64,000 bases of DNA from Phycisphaerae bacterium (GCA_035275405.1 DATEMU010000004.1:1-64000), one strand, 5' to 3'. Counted from the stretch's first letter, positions 26,412 through 35,880 are shown. The notes: generated by a model from the letters alone, not told the origin. Numbers and translations are program-made.

Positions 26412-28163
26412 TCATCGGCGATCATACGCCTTTTGAACCGCGATCCATTTTTCGACCTTTTCCCGAAGCATGTCCAGCGGGACCGAGCCATCCTCCAACA
26501 GGCAATCATGGAACGATCGGATGTCAAAGCGTTCCCCCAACGCCACCTCCGCCTCCGCCCGCAGTTTAAGAATCTCTAGTTGGCCGATCTTGTACCCCAG
26601 CGCCTGTCCCGGCCAGGCGATGTAGCGATCCACTTCCGAGATGATGTTCTGCTCAGAAAGGCCCGTGTTGTCCTTCATGAAGTCGATCGCTTTCTGCCGC
26701 GACCAGCCGAAATAATGCATGCCGGTATCAACGACGAGCCGGCTGGAGCGCCACGTATCAAACGTAAGCTGCCCGTACCGGGAATAGGGATCCTTGTAGC
26801 CGCCGAGGTCGTAGCCGAGTCGCTCAGAGTAAAGCGCCCAGCCTTCAATGAAGGCCGTGATGTGCTCAAACCGCCGAAACGCCGGCCAGCCCTTTTTCTC
26901 CTGCGCGATGGCGATCTGCAGGTGATGGCCCGGCTGGGCTTCGTGATAAGCCAACGCCTCCATCGTGTAGATCGGCCGCGTCTCGGGCAGGTACGTGTTC
27001 ACATAGAAGTACGCCGGTCGCGATCCATCGTCCGGGGCGTTGTAGTAATACGCCTCGGGCGCGGCGGCCGCGCGAAACGGCTCCATCTCCTTGAGTTCGC
27101 AAGGCGTCCTGGGAAGCACACCGAACATCTTCGGCAAATTGGCGTCGCTCCGCTTCAGGATTTCCGCATGGCGGCGCATGATCTCCTCGGGTGTCTTGTT
27201 GTGCTGCGCAGGATCGGTCCGCATTTTGTAAATGAACGCCTTGAGATCACCCTTGAACCCCACCTCGGCCGCGATCTTGCGCATTTCGGCGTGAATCCGC
27301 GCCAGTTCGTCGAGCCCAATCTGGTGAATCGTCTCCGGCGAAAGAGCCGTCGTCGTATGATGCCGCGCCAACCGTCGATACCACTCCTTCCCGCCCGGCA
27401 GATGGCTGTACCCAACCGTGTCGCGGCACTTGGGCAGGTACGTCGTCTTTAGATAATCCCGCAACCGGCGGACCGATTTCATCGCGTTGGCCGTCGCTTC
27501 GACGATGATGTTTCTTGACGTATCGTCCCAGGCCTCCGGCGTAAGCTTCTTCGCGGGCTCGGCCAGCACCGATTGGGCCGGATCGTCCGTCAGCAGATTG
27601 TCGAACTGCGGCAGCGCCTGCTCGATGGTGATCTTCGGCCGGACGATGCCTTTCCTGATCCCCTCGTCCATGACCGCAATCAGATCGTCCACCTGTTTCG
27701 AGAAACCGCGCAAGCGCAGCGCATAGTTCTCGCAATCCCTCGGCGTCCTGAAGGGATGGTTCGTCTGGATCATCCCCCACGCGATCTGTGGGCTCTCCTG
27801 CTGCTTGATCGGCATCAGGTGCTCGGGGTATTCGCCCAGCTCGATCGTCTCAACGAGCGTCCGATTGAAGAGCTTCGCGCTGATCGCGTCATCACCGGTG
27901 AGTTGTTCAGGGTTGATGGCATCGAGCCGGCGCTTGAACCTGCGATAGATTTCCAATTCGCCCAATCGCGCCAATTCGCTGAAATTATACACCCGATCGT
28001 CGTAGCGATGATCCCCCAGATACGTCGCCCGCTCGGGATCGCGTTTCAACCGAAACTGCCAATAGTCATCGAACAGCTTGTGGAGGTCCGCCGCCTGGTC
28101 AGCGGCCGACAGAGGGCAAATGAAGGCGAACAGAGGCGCCATAAGTAAATACGTTGATCGCAA
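26412..28163 (-). CDS. DUF885 family protein, exported metallohydrolase-like
   Basis: A 583-residue protein with a signal peptide (YLLMAPLFAFICPLSA). The family DUF885 contains predicted zinc peptidases; the motif HEAQPGHHLQI near residue 408 and the downstream EGWALYSERLG fit an HExxxH-type metal site with a distal Glu. The start is TTG at 28163, chosen because GAGGAG lies 7 bases upstream and it opens the signal peptide. It follows the DinG gene by about 30 bases on the same strand, but a functional link is not evident. Likely periplasmic peptide hydrolysis; substrate unknown. Confidence 0.85.
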   Translation of the reverse strand: MRSTYLLMAPLFAFICPLSAADQAADLHKLFDDYWQFRLKRDPERATYLGDHRYDDRVYNFSELARLGELEIYRRFKRRLDAINPEQLTGDDAISAKLFNRTLVETIELGEYPEHLMPIKQQESPQIAWGMIQTNHPFRTPRDCENYALRLRGFSKQVDDLIAVMDEGIRKGIVRPKITIEQALPQFDNLLTDDPAQSVLAEPAKKLTPEAWDDTSRNIIVEATANAMKSVRRLRDYLKTTYLPKCRDTVGYSHLPGGKEWYRRLARHHTTTALSPETIHQIGLDELARIHAEMRKIAAEVGFKGDLKAFIYKMRTDPAQHNKTPEEIMRRHAEILKRSDANLPKMFGVLPRTPCELKEMEPFRAAAAPEAYYYNAPDDGSRPAYFYVNTYLPETRPIYTMEALAYHEAQPGHHLQIAIAQEKKGWPAFRRFEHITAFIEGWALYSERLGYDLGGYKDPYSRYGQLTFDTWRSSRLVVDTGMHYFGWSRQKAIDFMKDNTGLSEQNIISEVDRYIAWPGQALGYKIGQLEILKLRAEAEVALGERFDIRSFHDCLLEDGSVPLDMLREKVEKWIAVQKAYDRR

Positions 28164-28193
28164 AGGAATTCTCCTCTCGGCCCAATCCGCAGT

Positions 28194-30176
28194 TCAATGG
28201 ACTTCCACCGTGCACTTCGGCAGCGCTTCCAGAAATTTCCGGCCATACCCCTTCGTCTTTACCCGCTTATCGAGGATAACCACCGTCCCCCGATCCGTCT
28301 TCGATCGTATCAACCGCCCAAATCCCTGTTTCAGCTTCAGCACCGCCTCCGGCACTTGCAGTTGGTTGAACGGCTCTCCCCCCGCCGCGCGGATCGCATC
28401 GCACCGCGCCGCCAAAAGCGGTCGATCCGGCACGGTGAAGGGCAGCTTCGTGATGATGACCATTTGCAGTGCGTCGCCCGGCACATCAACGCCCTGCCAG
28501 AACGAATCGGTCCCGAAGATGACCGCGCCGGCCGTTTTCTTGAACCGCTCGATCATCCGCCCGCGCGGCAGCCCGCGCCCCTGCACAAACAGCGTCAGGC
28601 CGCTCTCGGAGAAAAAGTCGCCCATCCGCTCGGCGGCCTGGTTCATCGCCGAATAGCTGGTGAACAGCACGAACGCCCGGCCCTCGGATTGCGTCAGGTA
28701 CGACTCGATCTTCTTGCTCGCCGCCTCCAGAAACGCCGGATCGCTCGGCTCCGGCAGGCTCGTCTCGATATGCAGCGTCGCCTGTTCGCTGTAATTGAAA
28801 GGCGAATCCAGCAGCAGTTCATCCGCCTCAGCCACGCCCAGCCGCTTGCGGATGTACTCGAACCCCTGCCCGCCCCCGGTCGAAAGCGTCGCGCTGGTCA
28901 GCACAATCGACTTGGTCTTCTCAAAGAGGTTGTCGCGCAGGATCGTATCGACCGATAGCGGGGCAGCCTGCAACGTCGTTGATCGCGTTCGAGCGGCCCC
29001 GCGTCGAAATCGCCCCGCCGGCTGCGTTTCATCCGCCTCCTCGGACGATTCCAGCCAGTGCACATAATCGGGGTATCGCTGCGTCAGCAAGGCGTCGATC
29101 GCGCCGGCCGTCTCCATGCATCGATCCGCGAGGCTCCCCAATTCGAATTGATCGTCGGCCCGATCGAACTTTCCCTTCATTTCCCGCAGTCGCTCGCCGA
29201 GCTCCGTCAGAGGTTTCGAAAGGACGTTCGGCACGATGTCGGCCCGCGCCACCCGCACGGACCCGCGCTGCGCCGCAGCGAAATCACTCAGCGAATCAAA
29301 CAGCGCGTCCGCCTTGCGATGCGCGTCGGTCACCATCTGATTCGTACGCTCGTCATCCATCATGCCCAAAAACCCGCGCCCCGTCCGCGGATTAAAGATG
29401 CTGTTGAGCAGGTGCTGGACCTGGCGACTGGAGACGGCCATCCCGAAATGATCCGTCGCCACGGACTCAATATTGTGGGCTTCGTCGAAGATGACGTAGT
29501 CGTAATCGGGCAGGAAGGTGACCTCCGCCCGGCGCAGGGCCAGGTCGGCGAAGAAGAGGGCATGGTTGACGACCAACAGATCCGCCCCCTCCACCTCCCG
29601 CCGTGACCGCTGATAGAAACACTTCTCGTAAAAATCGCATTTGTTCCCCATGCAGTTGTTGCTCTCGCTCCGAACCCGCTGCCAGAGCTGCGGCAACGGT
29701 TGAAAGTCCAGGTCCGAAAGCGATCCGTCGCCCGTCTCATACGCCCAGTCCTCTATATGGCGAAGCTGCTCCAGCTCCATCGACCCCGAAAACACCGCCT
29801 GCTGCCGCCGGCTGGCCTGCATGAGCCGCCGCAACCCCAGGTAATTGTGCCGTCCCTTCACCAGCACCGCCTTGAACTTCCCGTCGAACACCCGCGCCAG
29901 TGCCGGAATGTCCTTCTCGATAAGTTGCTCCTGCAAGGCAATCGTGAATGTCGAGATGACGATCTTCTGCCGCCGCGCGAGGATCCGCTGAATCGCCGGG
30001 ACCAGGTACGCGAAACTCTTCCCGACACCCGTCCCTGCCTCGACGACAAGGTGCCGATTGTTCTCAAACGCCTCCCCCACCGCCCGGGCCATCTCCGCCT
30101 GCTGCGGTCGGCTCTCGTAATTGCGAATCGCCCGCGCAATGAGTTGTTCAGCGGGCTGTTCCTTCACCAAAGCCAT
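28194..30176 (-). CDS. dinG: DinG/XPD-like ATP-dependent helicase
   Basis: A 660-residue superfamily 2 helicase of the DinG/YoaA group, which unwinds DNA 5'-3' in repair and R-loop removal. Walker A VEAGTGVGKSFAYL is near residue 42, and the Walker B DEAH box is in VIFDEAHNIES. Cys residues CMGNKC and FYEKCFY fit the iron-sulfur cluster pocket of this family. Motif VI region LKQGFGRLIRSKTDRG is near the C-terminus. Size and order match DinG without an exonuclease domain. Start is ATG at 30176. Confidence 0.92.
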   Translation of the reverse strand: MALVKEQPAEQLIARAIRNYESRPQQAEMARAVGEAFENNRHLVVEAGTGVGKSFAYLVPAIQRILARRQKIVISTFTIALQEQLIEKDIPALARVFDGKFKAVLVKGRHNYLGLRRLMQASRRQQAVFSGSMELEQLRHIEDWAYETGDGSLSDLDFQPLPQLWQRVRSESNNCMGNKCDFYEKCFYQRSRREVEGADLLVVNHALFFADLALRRAEVTFLPDYDYVIFDEAHNIESVATDHFGMAVSSRQVQHLLNSIFNPRTGRGFLGMMDDERTNQMVTDAHRKADALFDSLSDFAAAQRGSVRVARADIVPNVLSKPLTELGERLREMKGKFDRADDQFELGSLADRCMETAGAIDALLTQRYPDYVHWLESSEEADETQPAGRFRRGAARTRSTTLQAAPLSVDTILRDNLFEKTKSIVLTSATLSTGGGQGFEYIRKRLGVAEADELLLDSPFNYSEQATLHIETSLPEPSDPAFLEAASKKIESYLTQSEGRAFVLFTSYSAMNQAAERMGDFFSESGLTLFVQGRGLPRGRMIERFKKTAGAVIFGTDSFWQGVDVPGDALQMVIITKLPFTVPDRPLLAARCDAIRAAGGEPFNQLQVPEAVLKLKQGFGRLIRSKTDRGTVVILDKRVKTKGYGRKFLEALPKCTVEVH

Positions 30177-30191
30177 GGGCCGTCTGCACTC

Positions 30192-30617
30192 TCAAATCAG
30201 TTGCACGAAGTTCCAAATGAACGACGTCATGATCAGCGACGTCACGATGACGATGACCGTCGCCATGACCGTTACGAGCGTTTGACCGCTCATGACGCCC
30301 CCCTGGTAAGTGGCCATGATATGCGGCCGGGCCATCATCAGCATGGCCAGGAGCACCGCGGCGATCGACGGCCAAATCGATATCGAGTGCAAATAGCTAT
30401 AAATCCACACCCAGCGCGGTACGTCCTGCTCGTATCCGATCATGCGATGCACGAAGTGCCCGCGGATGTAATAGACGAGCTGCCCCCCGACCTCCTTGAT
30501 GTACCCGTTGGGTGCATCCCCGCCGATCAGCGCATAGACGACCGCATAGACGATGAAGTTACTTAGCCCGAGGATAATGATCCAAGTGCAGATGCGATTG
30601 CGGCGGCGCCGGTCCAT
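30192..30617 (-). CDS. Hypothetical three-TM membrane protein
   Basis: A 141-residue protein with an Arg-rich start (MDRRRRNR) and three hydrophobic segments: IIILGLSNFIVYAVVYALI, WPSIAAVLLAMLMMA and VMATVIVIVTSLIMTSF. A polar loop of about 50 residues lies between the first two. It sits 15 bases before dinG on the same strand and is probably co-transcribed. No family recognised. Confidence 0.65.
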   Translation of the reverse strand: MDRRRRNRICTWIIILGLSNFIVYAVVYALIGGDAPNGYIKEVGGQLVYYIRGHFVHRMIGYEQDVPRWVWIYSYLHSISIWPSIAAVLLAMLMMARPHIMATYQGGVMSGQTLVTVMATVIVIVTSLIMTSFIWNFVQLI

Positions 30618-30665
30618 TTGTCAAAGATTACCGCCCGCACGACCCGTCGTCGAATCGCTCATTCA

Positions 30666-31478
30666 TCAATAGACAATCGAACCGTCAATTGGCGAACTCG
30701 CCGTCGCGTACAGTTTTTTCGGAATCCGCCCCGCCCGAAAAGCCAAATACCCCGCGTCGAGCGCATGCGCCATCGCCCGCGCCATCGCCACCGGGTCCTT
30801 CGCGCCGGCGATGCCGGTATTGAGCAGCACACCGTCCGCACCGACTTCCATCGCGATCGTCACGTCGCTCGCCGTACCCACTCCCGCATCGACGATGACG
30901 GGATAATCGGGATCACCCTCCTTGAGCATCTCCAGAATGATGCGAATATTGTTGGGGTTGAGCACGCCCTGCCCGCTGCCAATCGGGCTGCCTGCGGGCA
31001 TGACGCTCGCCGCCCCCGCCTCCTTCAACCGGCAGGCCGCCGCCACGTCGTCGCTCGTATAAACGAGCACCGAAAACCCGTCCTTGATCAGCTCACGTGT
31101 CGCCTCCAGCGTCGCGAGAGGATCGGGCAGGAGCGTCTTCTTGTCGTGCAAGACCTCCAGCTTGACCCAAGCCGCGCCGGCGTTGTTCAACTGTTCCAGA
31201 ATCTCCCGCCCCAGCCGCGCCACCCGCACCGCATCGTCCGCCGTAAAACACCCCGCCGTATTCGGCAGGATCGTGTACCGCGTCGTATCGATGAATTCGA
31301 GCAGGCTTCGCTGCTGGGCGTCGTACAGTCGCTCGCGCCGCACCGCGACCGTCACGACTTCGCACCGGCTCGCCTCCAGACATTCGCGCATCAGTTCATA
31401 CGTCGCGTACTTGCCGGTGCCCACGAACAACCGCGAGCGAAAACTCTGCTGGCCGATCTTCAAAGGTTTCGGATCCAT
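30666..31478 (-). CDS. thiG: Thiazole synthase
   Basis: A 270-residue ThiG, forming the thiazole moiety of thiamine from DXP, dehydroglycine and ThiS thiocarboxylate. Landmarks: [46 protein letters not shown] with the catalytic Lys, [33 protein letters not shown] and [16 protein letters not shown]. Length is typical. It starts 8 bases after thiS; its GGGGGAGG ribosome site is made of the codons for the ThiS C-terminal Gly-Gly. Confidence 0.96.
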   Translation of the reverse strand: MDPKPLKIGQQSFRSRLFVGTGKYATYELMRECLEASRCEVVTVAVRRERLYDAQQRSLLEFIDTTRYTILPNTAGCFTADDAVRVARLGREILEQLNNAGAAWVKLEVLHDKKTLLPDPLATLEATRELIKDGFSVLVYTSDDVAAACRLKEAGAASVMPAGSPIGSGQGVLNPNNIRIILEMLKEGDPDYPVIVDAGVGTASDVTIAMEVGADGVLLNTGIAGAKDPVAMARAMAHALDAGYLAFRAGRIPKKLYATASSPIDGSIVY

Positions 31479-31486
31479 CGCTCGCT

Positions 31487-31699
31487 CTATCCTCCCCCTA
31501 CCAGGGTCACGATTTCCACGACATCCCCCTCATGCAGCTCCGTCGCCGCATAATCCCCGCGCCGCACCAGCCGCTTGTTCACCTCCACGGCAAACGGCGG
31601 CCGCGGCCCGCGTAATTCAACGAGCGCGGCCACGCTGGCGGGCACCGTTAGCCCCTGACGCTCGCCATTGACGCTAATCGTAAGAGTTGCCGTCTCCAA
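31487..31699 (-). CDS. thiS: Sulfur carrier protein ThiS
   Basis: A 70-residue ubiquitin-like sulfur carrier. It ends in VTLVGGG; the terminal Gly is adenylated and turned to a thiocarboxylate as sulfur donor for ThiG. The TTG at 31699 is chosen because GGAGG lies 8 bases upstream and the length then matches ThiS; the GTG five codons earlier lacks a site because it overlaps that ribosome site. No TPP riboswitch sequence (CTGAGA core) was found in the 120 bases upstream. Confidence 0.9.
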   Translation of the reverse strand: METATLTISVNGERQGLTVPASVAALVELRGPRPPFAVEVNKRLVRRGDYAATELHEGDVVEIVTLVGGG

Positions 31700-31821
31700 G
31701 GCGCTTTCCTCCACGCAGCCACAAACGCAGCGTGGTCAAACTACCGCAGAATTATAGGAGAAACGCGGACTCACGCGAGGAAGGACATCCGAAGGGCTGC
31801 CAGAGCGCATCGGCTATGCGC

Positions 31822-32331
31822 TCAGGACTTCAGCAATGCCTCTATCTCCGCCGCCAGTTTTTCCTCATCGCCCGGCCCCCAGCCGAGATGCGACGAGGAG
31901 ATCTTTCCCTCGCGATTAAGCAGATAAGTCTTGGGAATTCCGCCGCCGCCGTAACTCTTTTTGTAGAGCGAGCCGCCATTCATCAGGATCGTGTACGGCA
32001 GTTTTTGGTCGGCCACGAATTTCGCCACGCGATCCTTCGGCTCGTCCCATGCATTCACGGCGACGATCCGCAACCCACGATCAGCGTACTTCTCATGCAG
32101 CGCCTTGAGGTGCGGAGCCTCCGCACGGCAGGGCCCTCACCCGACCGCCCAGAAACCCAGCAGCACGACGTTCCCGCGATGTTCCGACAGGCTCACGATC
32201 GTGCCGTTAAGGCTGACCAACCGGAAATCCTCGGCAACCTGACCGCGTTGCTCTTTTCCGGTCGAACATCCCGCCGTCGCGAGCGCCGCTGCACCGAACA
32301 GGAACCACCGATACGATTGTCTCTTCATCAT
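31822..32331 (-). CDS. Thioredoxin/TlpA-like lipoprotein with in-frame UGA (putative selenoprotein)
   Basis: A single frame of 169 codons interrupted only by TGA at 32137-32139 (codon 65). The N-terminus is a lipoprotein signal with lipobox ATAGC (Cys22). The next part is TlpA/ResA-like (VAEDFRLVSLNG, VVLLGFWAVG). TGA then stands exactly at the first Cys of the active site: FWAVG-U-GPCRAEAPHL, where relatives have WCGPC. Downstream the fold continues without a break (RIVAVNAWDEP, GGGGIPKTYLLNREGKI). The resolving Cys is kept, so the motif would be UGPC. A hairpin follows (see SECIS entry). Alternative: a nonsense change or base-call error from TGC, making a pseudogene. Likely role is thiol-disulfide exchange at the outer face of the inner membrane. 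Confidence 0.7.
32106..32139 (-). promoter_or_regulatory. SECIS-like hairpin after in-frame UGA
   Basis: On the minus strand the UGA is followed by 16 nt and then a 5-nt apical loop AGGCU closed by a perfect 6-bp stem (GUGCGG / CCGCAC; 32121-32126 and 32110-32115). UGAG at the base can also pair with CUCA just after the stem. Known bacterial SECIS elements have a stem-loop whose loop begins 16-37 nt after UGA with a G in its first two loop positions; both hold here. The sequence is coding at the same time. Confidence 0.55.
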
Positions 32332-32371
32332 GCCCGCAAGTCTAAGTATCAGCTTTCGCGGCGACAAGCCC

Positions 32372-33025
32372 CTACTTTGCGCCATCGGATGCCGAGCGTA
32401 CCGCCGCAACAAATCGCGAGATTTTCTCCGCCGACTTCACCCCGGGACTCGTCTCCACGCCGGTCGAGACGTCCACGCCCCAGGGACGCAGCCGGCGGAC
32501 GGCGGACCGCACATTCTGCGGCGTCAACCCGCCGGCGAGGATGATCGGCGGCGCGCCATCGAGGGCCCCGGCTTCGCGCGCCCCCGCCACAAGGTCCCAG
32601 TCGAAACGCCGCCCGCTGCCGCCGCGCGCGGTCGGCGAAAACGCGTCCAACAAAACGCCGCTCACGCCCGCCTTCGCAAACTTCTGCATGTCGTCGATAA
32701 AAGTCTTGTTACGGACCCGGAGAGCCTTCACGACGCGCAATCCGCCCAGCGCCGTGGCGAGCGACAGCGACTCCTCGCCGTGGAGCTGAACCTCGCTTAG
32801 CCCCACCTCAAGTACAGCATTGAAAATCGTCGGCACATTGGCATTGGCAAACACGCCCACAATCGACACAAAGGGCGGCACTTCCGCGGCGATCCACTTC
32901 GCCTTCCGAAGCGTCACCTGCCGCGGCGACTTGGCAAAGACGAGCCCGATCGCGTCTGCCCCAGCCTCGGCGCAGGCGACCGCGTCCTGTGCCCGCGTGA
33001 TCCCGCATATCTTGATCCTGGTCAT
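32372..33025 (-). CDS. trpF: Phosphoribosylanthranilate isomerase
   Basis: A 217-residue TIM barrel, the third step of tryptophan synthesis. It begins TRIKICGITRAQDA with the catalytic Cys in KICG, and continues ADAIGLVFAKSPRQV, EVQLHGEES, LLDAFSPTARGGSGRRFDW with the catalytic Asp, and the C-terminal ILAGGLTPQNV and GVDVSTGVETSPGVKS. The ATG at 33025 gives the family length; a longer reading has no support. It stands alone, without other trp genes, and lies 40 bases before the thioredoxin-like gene on the same strand. Confidence 0.95.
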   Translation of the reverse strand: MTRIKICGITRAQDAVACAEAGADAIGLVFAKSPRQVTLRKAKWIAAEVPPFVSIVGVFANANVPTIFNAVLEVGLSEVQLHGEESLSLATALGGLRVVKALRVRNKTFIDDMQKFAKAGVSGVLLDAFSPTARGGSGRRFDWDLVAGAREAGALDGAPPIILAGGLTPQNVRSAVRRLRPWGVDVSTGVETSPGVKSAEKISRFVAAVRSASDGAK

Positions 33026-33111
33026 GGCGCCGAACCTTGTATCCCCACGCTCCTCCAGCGTACCATGCTCTGTCGCGCTTCGGAACGCAACGCCCCGCAA
33101 GGACCCCAGTT

Positions 33112-34863
33112 ATGCCCAAGGATTGGGTCATCGCCCCGCCGGCACAAGGACGTGACGCCCTTGCCACCGCGCTCCGTATCTCCCCCATCGCCGCCCAGAT
33201 ACTCTGCATCCGCGGCGTCAGCGAAGTCGCGGCTGCCCGCCAATTCCTCAAACCCGCCATCGCCGACCTGCCGCCCCCGGAGACCTTTCCCGCCACCCTC
33301 CGCGCCGCCGACCGCATCGTTGAGGCCATCCGTTCCGGCTGGAAAATCGTCCTCTACGGCGACTACGACGTCGACGGCGTGACTGGCGTCGCCATCCTCT
33401 GGCACTGCCTCCGCCTCGCCGGGGCCGATCCCGCCTTCTATATCCCCGACCGCATGGAAGAGGGCTACGGTCTCAGCCCCTCCGCGTTGGACAAGCTCGC
33501 CAACGAAGGCGCGCAACTGATCGTCTCCATCGACTGCGGCGTGACCGCCATCGAACCCGCCGCCCTCGCCCGCCAGCGCGGCGTCGAACTCATCATCACG
33601 GATCACCATCAGCCGAAAATCGGCGCGGACGGCCGACCACAATTGCCCGACGCCCTGCTCGTCCACCCCGATCTCGCGCAAGACGGCGACCCGCCCTATT
33701 CCAACCCCCACCTCAGCGGCGCCGGCGTCGCCCTCAAACTCGCCTGGGCCATCGCCCAACGCTACTGCGGCTCCACAAAAGTCCCACCTGAATTCCGCGA
33801 CTTTCTCGTCGACGCCATCGGTCTCGCCGCGCTCGGCACCGTCGCCGACATTGTCCCGCTCATCGGCGAGAATCGCATCATCGCACACCACGGTCTCCTC
33901 GGTCTGCCGCAAAGCCGCATCCTCGGCGTGCAGGCCCTCCTGAAGACCTCGGGGCTTCTCGGCAAGAAGCTCGGCGGGTTCGACATCGGTTTCAAACTCG
34001 CGCCGCGCCTGAACGCCATCGGCCGCATGGGCCACGCCCGCCTCGCCGTCGAGCTGCTCACCCGCGCGGGCGCCGACGAGGCCGCGACGATCGCCCGCAA
34101 CCTCGACGAGCAGAACCGCAAGCGCCAATCCGTCGAACGCGAAATCGTCGCCCAGGCCAAGCAGATGGTCCTCGACCAGCGACAGAACGACGACGCCGTC
34201 CGCGCCATCGTCCTCGCCGCGCCCGGCTGGCACGCGGGCATCATCGGGATCGTCGCCAGCAGGATCGTCGAGACCTACGGTCGCCCCGCCGTCCTCATCG
34301 CCGTCGAAAACGGCGTCGGCCAGGGCTCCGCCCGCAGCATTCGCAACTTCCCCCTGACCGCCGCGCTGAACGAATGCCGTGATCACCTGCTCACCTGCGG
34401 TGGCCACGCGATGGCCGCGGGTCTGCGCATCGACGCGTCCTGCATCGACGCCTTTCGCGAGGCGTTTCAGGCCCGCGCCGCCCAACTGCTCACCCCCGCC
34501 GACCTGCGGCCCCAACTCCGCCTCGATGATCTCGTGAGTCTGGACCATCTCGACGAATCGCTCGTCGCCGACCTGGACCGCCTCGAACCCTGCGGCGCGG
34601 GCAACCCCCCGGCGCGACTGGCTACGGACTGGCTCGAAGTCGTCGGCGAACCGCGCGTGGTTGGTTCAAGTGGGACTCACCTGCAAGTCACGCTCGCCCA
34701 GGGCCGCCGCCAGTGCAAAGGCATCGCCTTCGGTCAAGCCCCGCTCCGCGGCAATCTCCTCGACCACCGCCGCTGCCGCGCCGCATTCCGCCCGATCGTC
34801 AACGAATGGAACAACCGCCGCTCCGTTGAAATGGAGATCGTCGACTTCCAGTTTCCGCCGTGA
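33112..34863 (+). CDS. recJ: Single-stranded-DNA-specific exonuclease RecJ
   Basis: A 583-residue DHH/DHHA1 phosphoesterase, a 5'-3' single-strand exonuclease in recombination and repair. Motifs: LYGDYDVDGVTGVAIL (motif I), SIDCGV, ITDHHQP (DHH), SGAGVALKLAWA, GLAALGTVADIV and the C-terminal GGHAMAAGL of DHHA1. An OB-like region follows. ATG at 33112 follows AAGGA; an upstream reading overlaps trpF divergently. Length fits RecJ (about 570-580). Confidence 0.95.
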   Translation: MPKDWVIAPPAQGRDALATALRISPIAAQILCIRGVSEVAAARQFLKPAIADLPPPETFPATLRAADRIVEAIRSGWKIVLYGDYDVDGVTGVAILWHCLRLAGADPAFYIPDRMEEGYGLSPSALDKLANEGAQLIVSIDCGVTAIEPAALARQRGVELIITDHHQPKIGADGRPQLPDALLVHPDLAQDGDPPYSNPHLSGAGVALKLAWAIAQRYCGSTKVPPEFRDFLVDAIGLAALGTVADIVPLIGENRIIAHHGLLGLPQSRILGVQALLKTSGLLGKKLGGFDIGFKLAPRLNAIGRMGHARLAVELLTRAGADEAATIARNLDEQNRKRQSVEREIVAQAKQMVLDQRQNDDAVRAIVLAAPGWHAGIIGIVASRIVETYGRPAVLIAVENGVGQGSARSIRNFPLTAALNECRDHLLTCGGHAMAAGLRIDASCIDAFREAFQARAAQLLTPADLRPQLRLDDLVSLDHLDESLVADLDRLEPCGAGNPPARLATDWLEVVGEPRVVGSSGTHLQVTLAQGRRQCKGIAFGQAPLRGNLLDHRRCRAAFRPIVNEWNNRRSVEMEIVDFQFPP

Positions 34864-34905
34864 TGGCCCCCACGCAGTTTTTCCACCGTATCGGTCGGGG
34901 ACGAA

Positions 34906-35865
34906 CTACTGTTGCATCGCCAGCTTCTGCGCAATCGACTCGCGCGAAGGCAGACGTACCTCCCACGCCAGACCCAGCAGCTTCAGGACCCGGATGACCA
35001 GGTAGCTGGCATCGATCTCCCACCACCGCAGCCCATGCCGCGCGGACGTGGGAAATGCATGATGGTTGTTATGCCAACCCTCGCCCCAGCCGAGCAATCC
35101 GAAGATCACGTTGTTCCGGCTCTGGTCCCCGCTGCGAAAGGGCCGACTGCCCCAAATATGACACGCCGAGTTGATGCTCCAGGTGATATGGTGCACGAGA
35201 AACACCCGCACCAGCCCACCCCAGATAAAGCCGAGCAGCGCGCCCATCCACGACATCGTCAGGACACCGCCGAGCAGCGCCGGCAACAACAGACCGATCG
35301 TCACCCAGAAAGTAAAGTGCCGATTGATGAACTGGATCGGTCGATCGTTGCGAAAGTCGCCGACATAGCGCATCAGATCGGGCGGGTTGGGCTCGAAAAG
35401 CCAGCCGACGTGCGAGTGCCAGATTCCGCTTAGGAGCCCCCAGAATCCTCCGCCGTGCTGATGGGGGGAATGGGGGTCTTCCTCATGATCGCTGTGCTGA
35501 TGGTGCCGCCGGTGCGTCGCCACCCATTCCAACACCGGGCCCTGAACCGCCATCGAGCCCGCGATCGCCAGGAGGCATTTGACGGTACGCGTTGTTTCGA
35601 ACGCGCGATGGGTAAAAAAGCGGTGAAAACCAATGGTGATTCCGAGACCGGTGGTAACGCTCATGCCGAAGAAAAGCCCCAATTGGATCCAACTGAAGCC
35701 GTACCCCCACGAAAGCACGATCGCGGCAATGAGGGCAAGAAACGGTATGACAATCGCCAGCAGGTTAATGAGCCAGGTGCTCCACGGGAGGGTGTGCAGC
35801 GGCGATTCGTCAATGTCAAGCGCGGCGGACGGCGGAAGGCTCAGGGTCGATGCAAGGTTTTGCAT
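34906..35865 (-). CDS. Acyl-CoA/fatty acid delta-9 desaturase-like, copy 1
   Basis: A 319-residue membrane di-iron desaturase. The three His boxes are HRFFTHRAF, HRRHHQHSD and HNNHHAFP, in the order and spacing of OLE1/DesC-type delta-9 desaturases that act on acyl chains at the membrane face. Four hydrophobic segments flank them. ATG at 35865 has AGGAAG upstream. A hairpin with a T run lies between it and the RRM gene upstream, so expression may depend on read-through. It is a close paralog of the desaturase at 36674-37639. Likely role is membrane fluidity adjustment, for example in cold. Confidence 0.9.
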   Translation of the reverse strand: MQNLASTLSLPPSAALDIDESPLHTLPWSTWLINLLAIVIPFLALIAAIVLSWGYGFSWIQLGLFFGMSVTTGLGITIGFHRFFTHRAFETTRTVKCLLAIAGSMAVQGPVLEWVATHRRHHQHSDHEEDPHSPHQHGGGFWGLLSGIWHSHVGWLFEPNPPDLMRYVGDFRNDRPIQFINRHFTFWVTIGLLLPALLGGVLTMSWMGALLGFIWGGLVRVFLVHHITWSINSACHIWGSRPFRSGDQSRNNVIFGLLGWGEGWHNNHHAFPTSARHGLRWWEIDASYLVIRVLKLLGLAWEVRLPSRESIAQKLAMQQ

Positions 35866-35880
35866 TTCTTCCTCAAAGGC

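Noticed and set aside
31700-31821. TPP riboswitch before thiS-thiG
   Set aside because: No CTGAGA core or other TPP aptamer sequence is visible on the minus strand in the 120 bases before thiS.
31822-32331. Thioredoxin-like gene as simple pseudogene split by a stop
   Set aside because: Not excluded, but the only lesion sits exactly at the redox Cys codon, the rest of the frame is intact and a SECIS-like hairpin follows, so selenocysteine is the better explanation.
33022-34548. A 508-codon minus-strand open frame
   Set aside because: Antisense of recJ; Gly/Asp/Glu-rich composition with no motif. recJ motifs are unambiguous.
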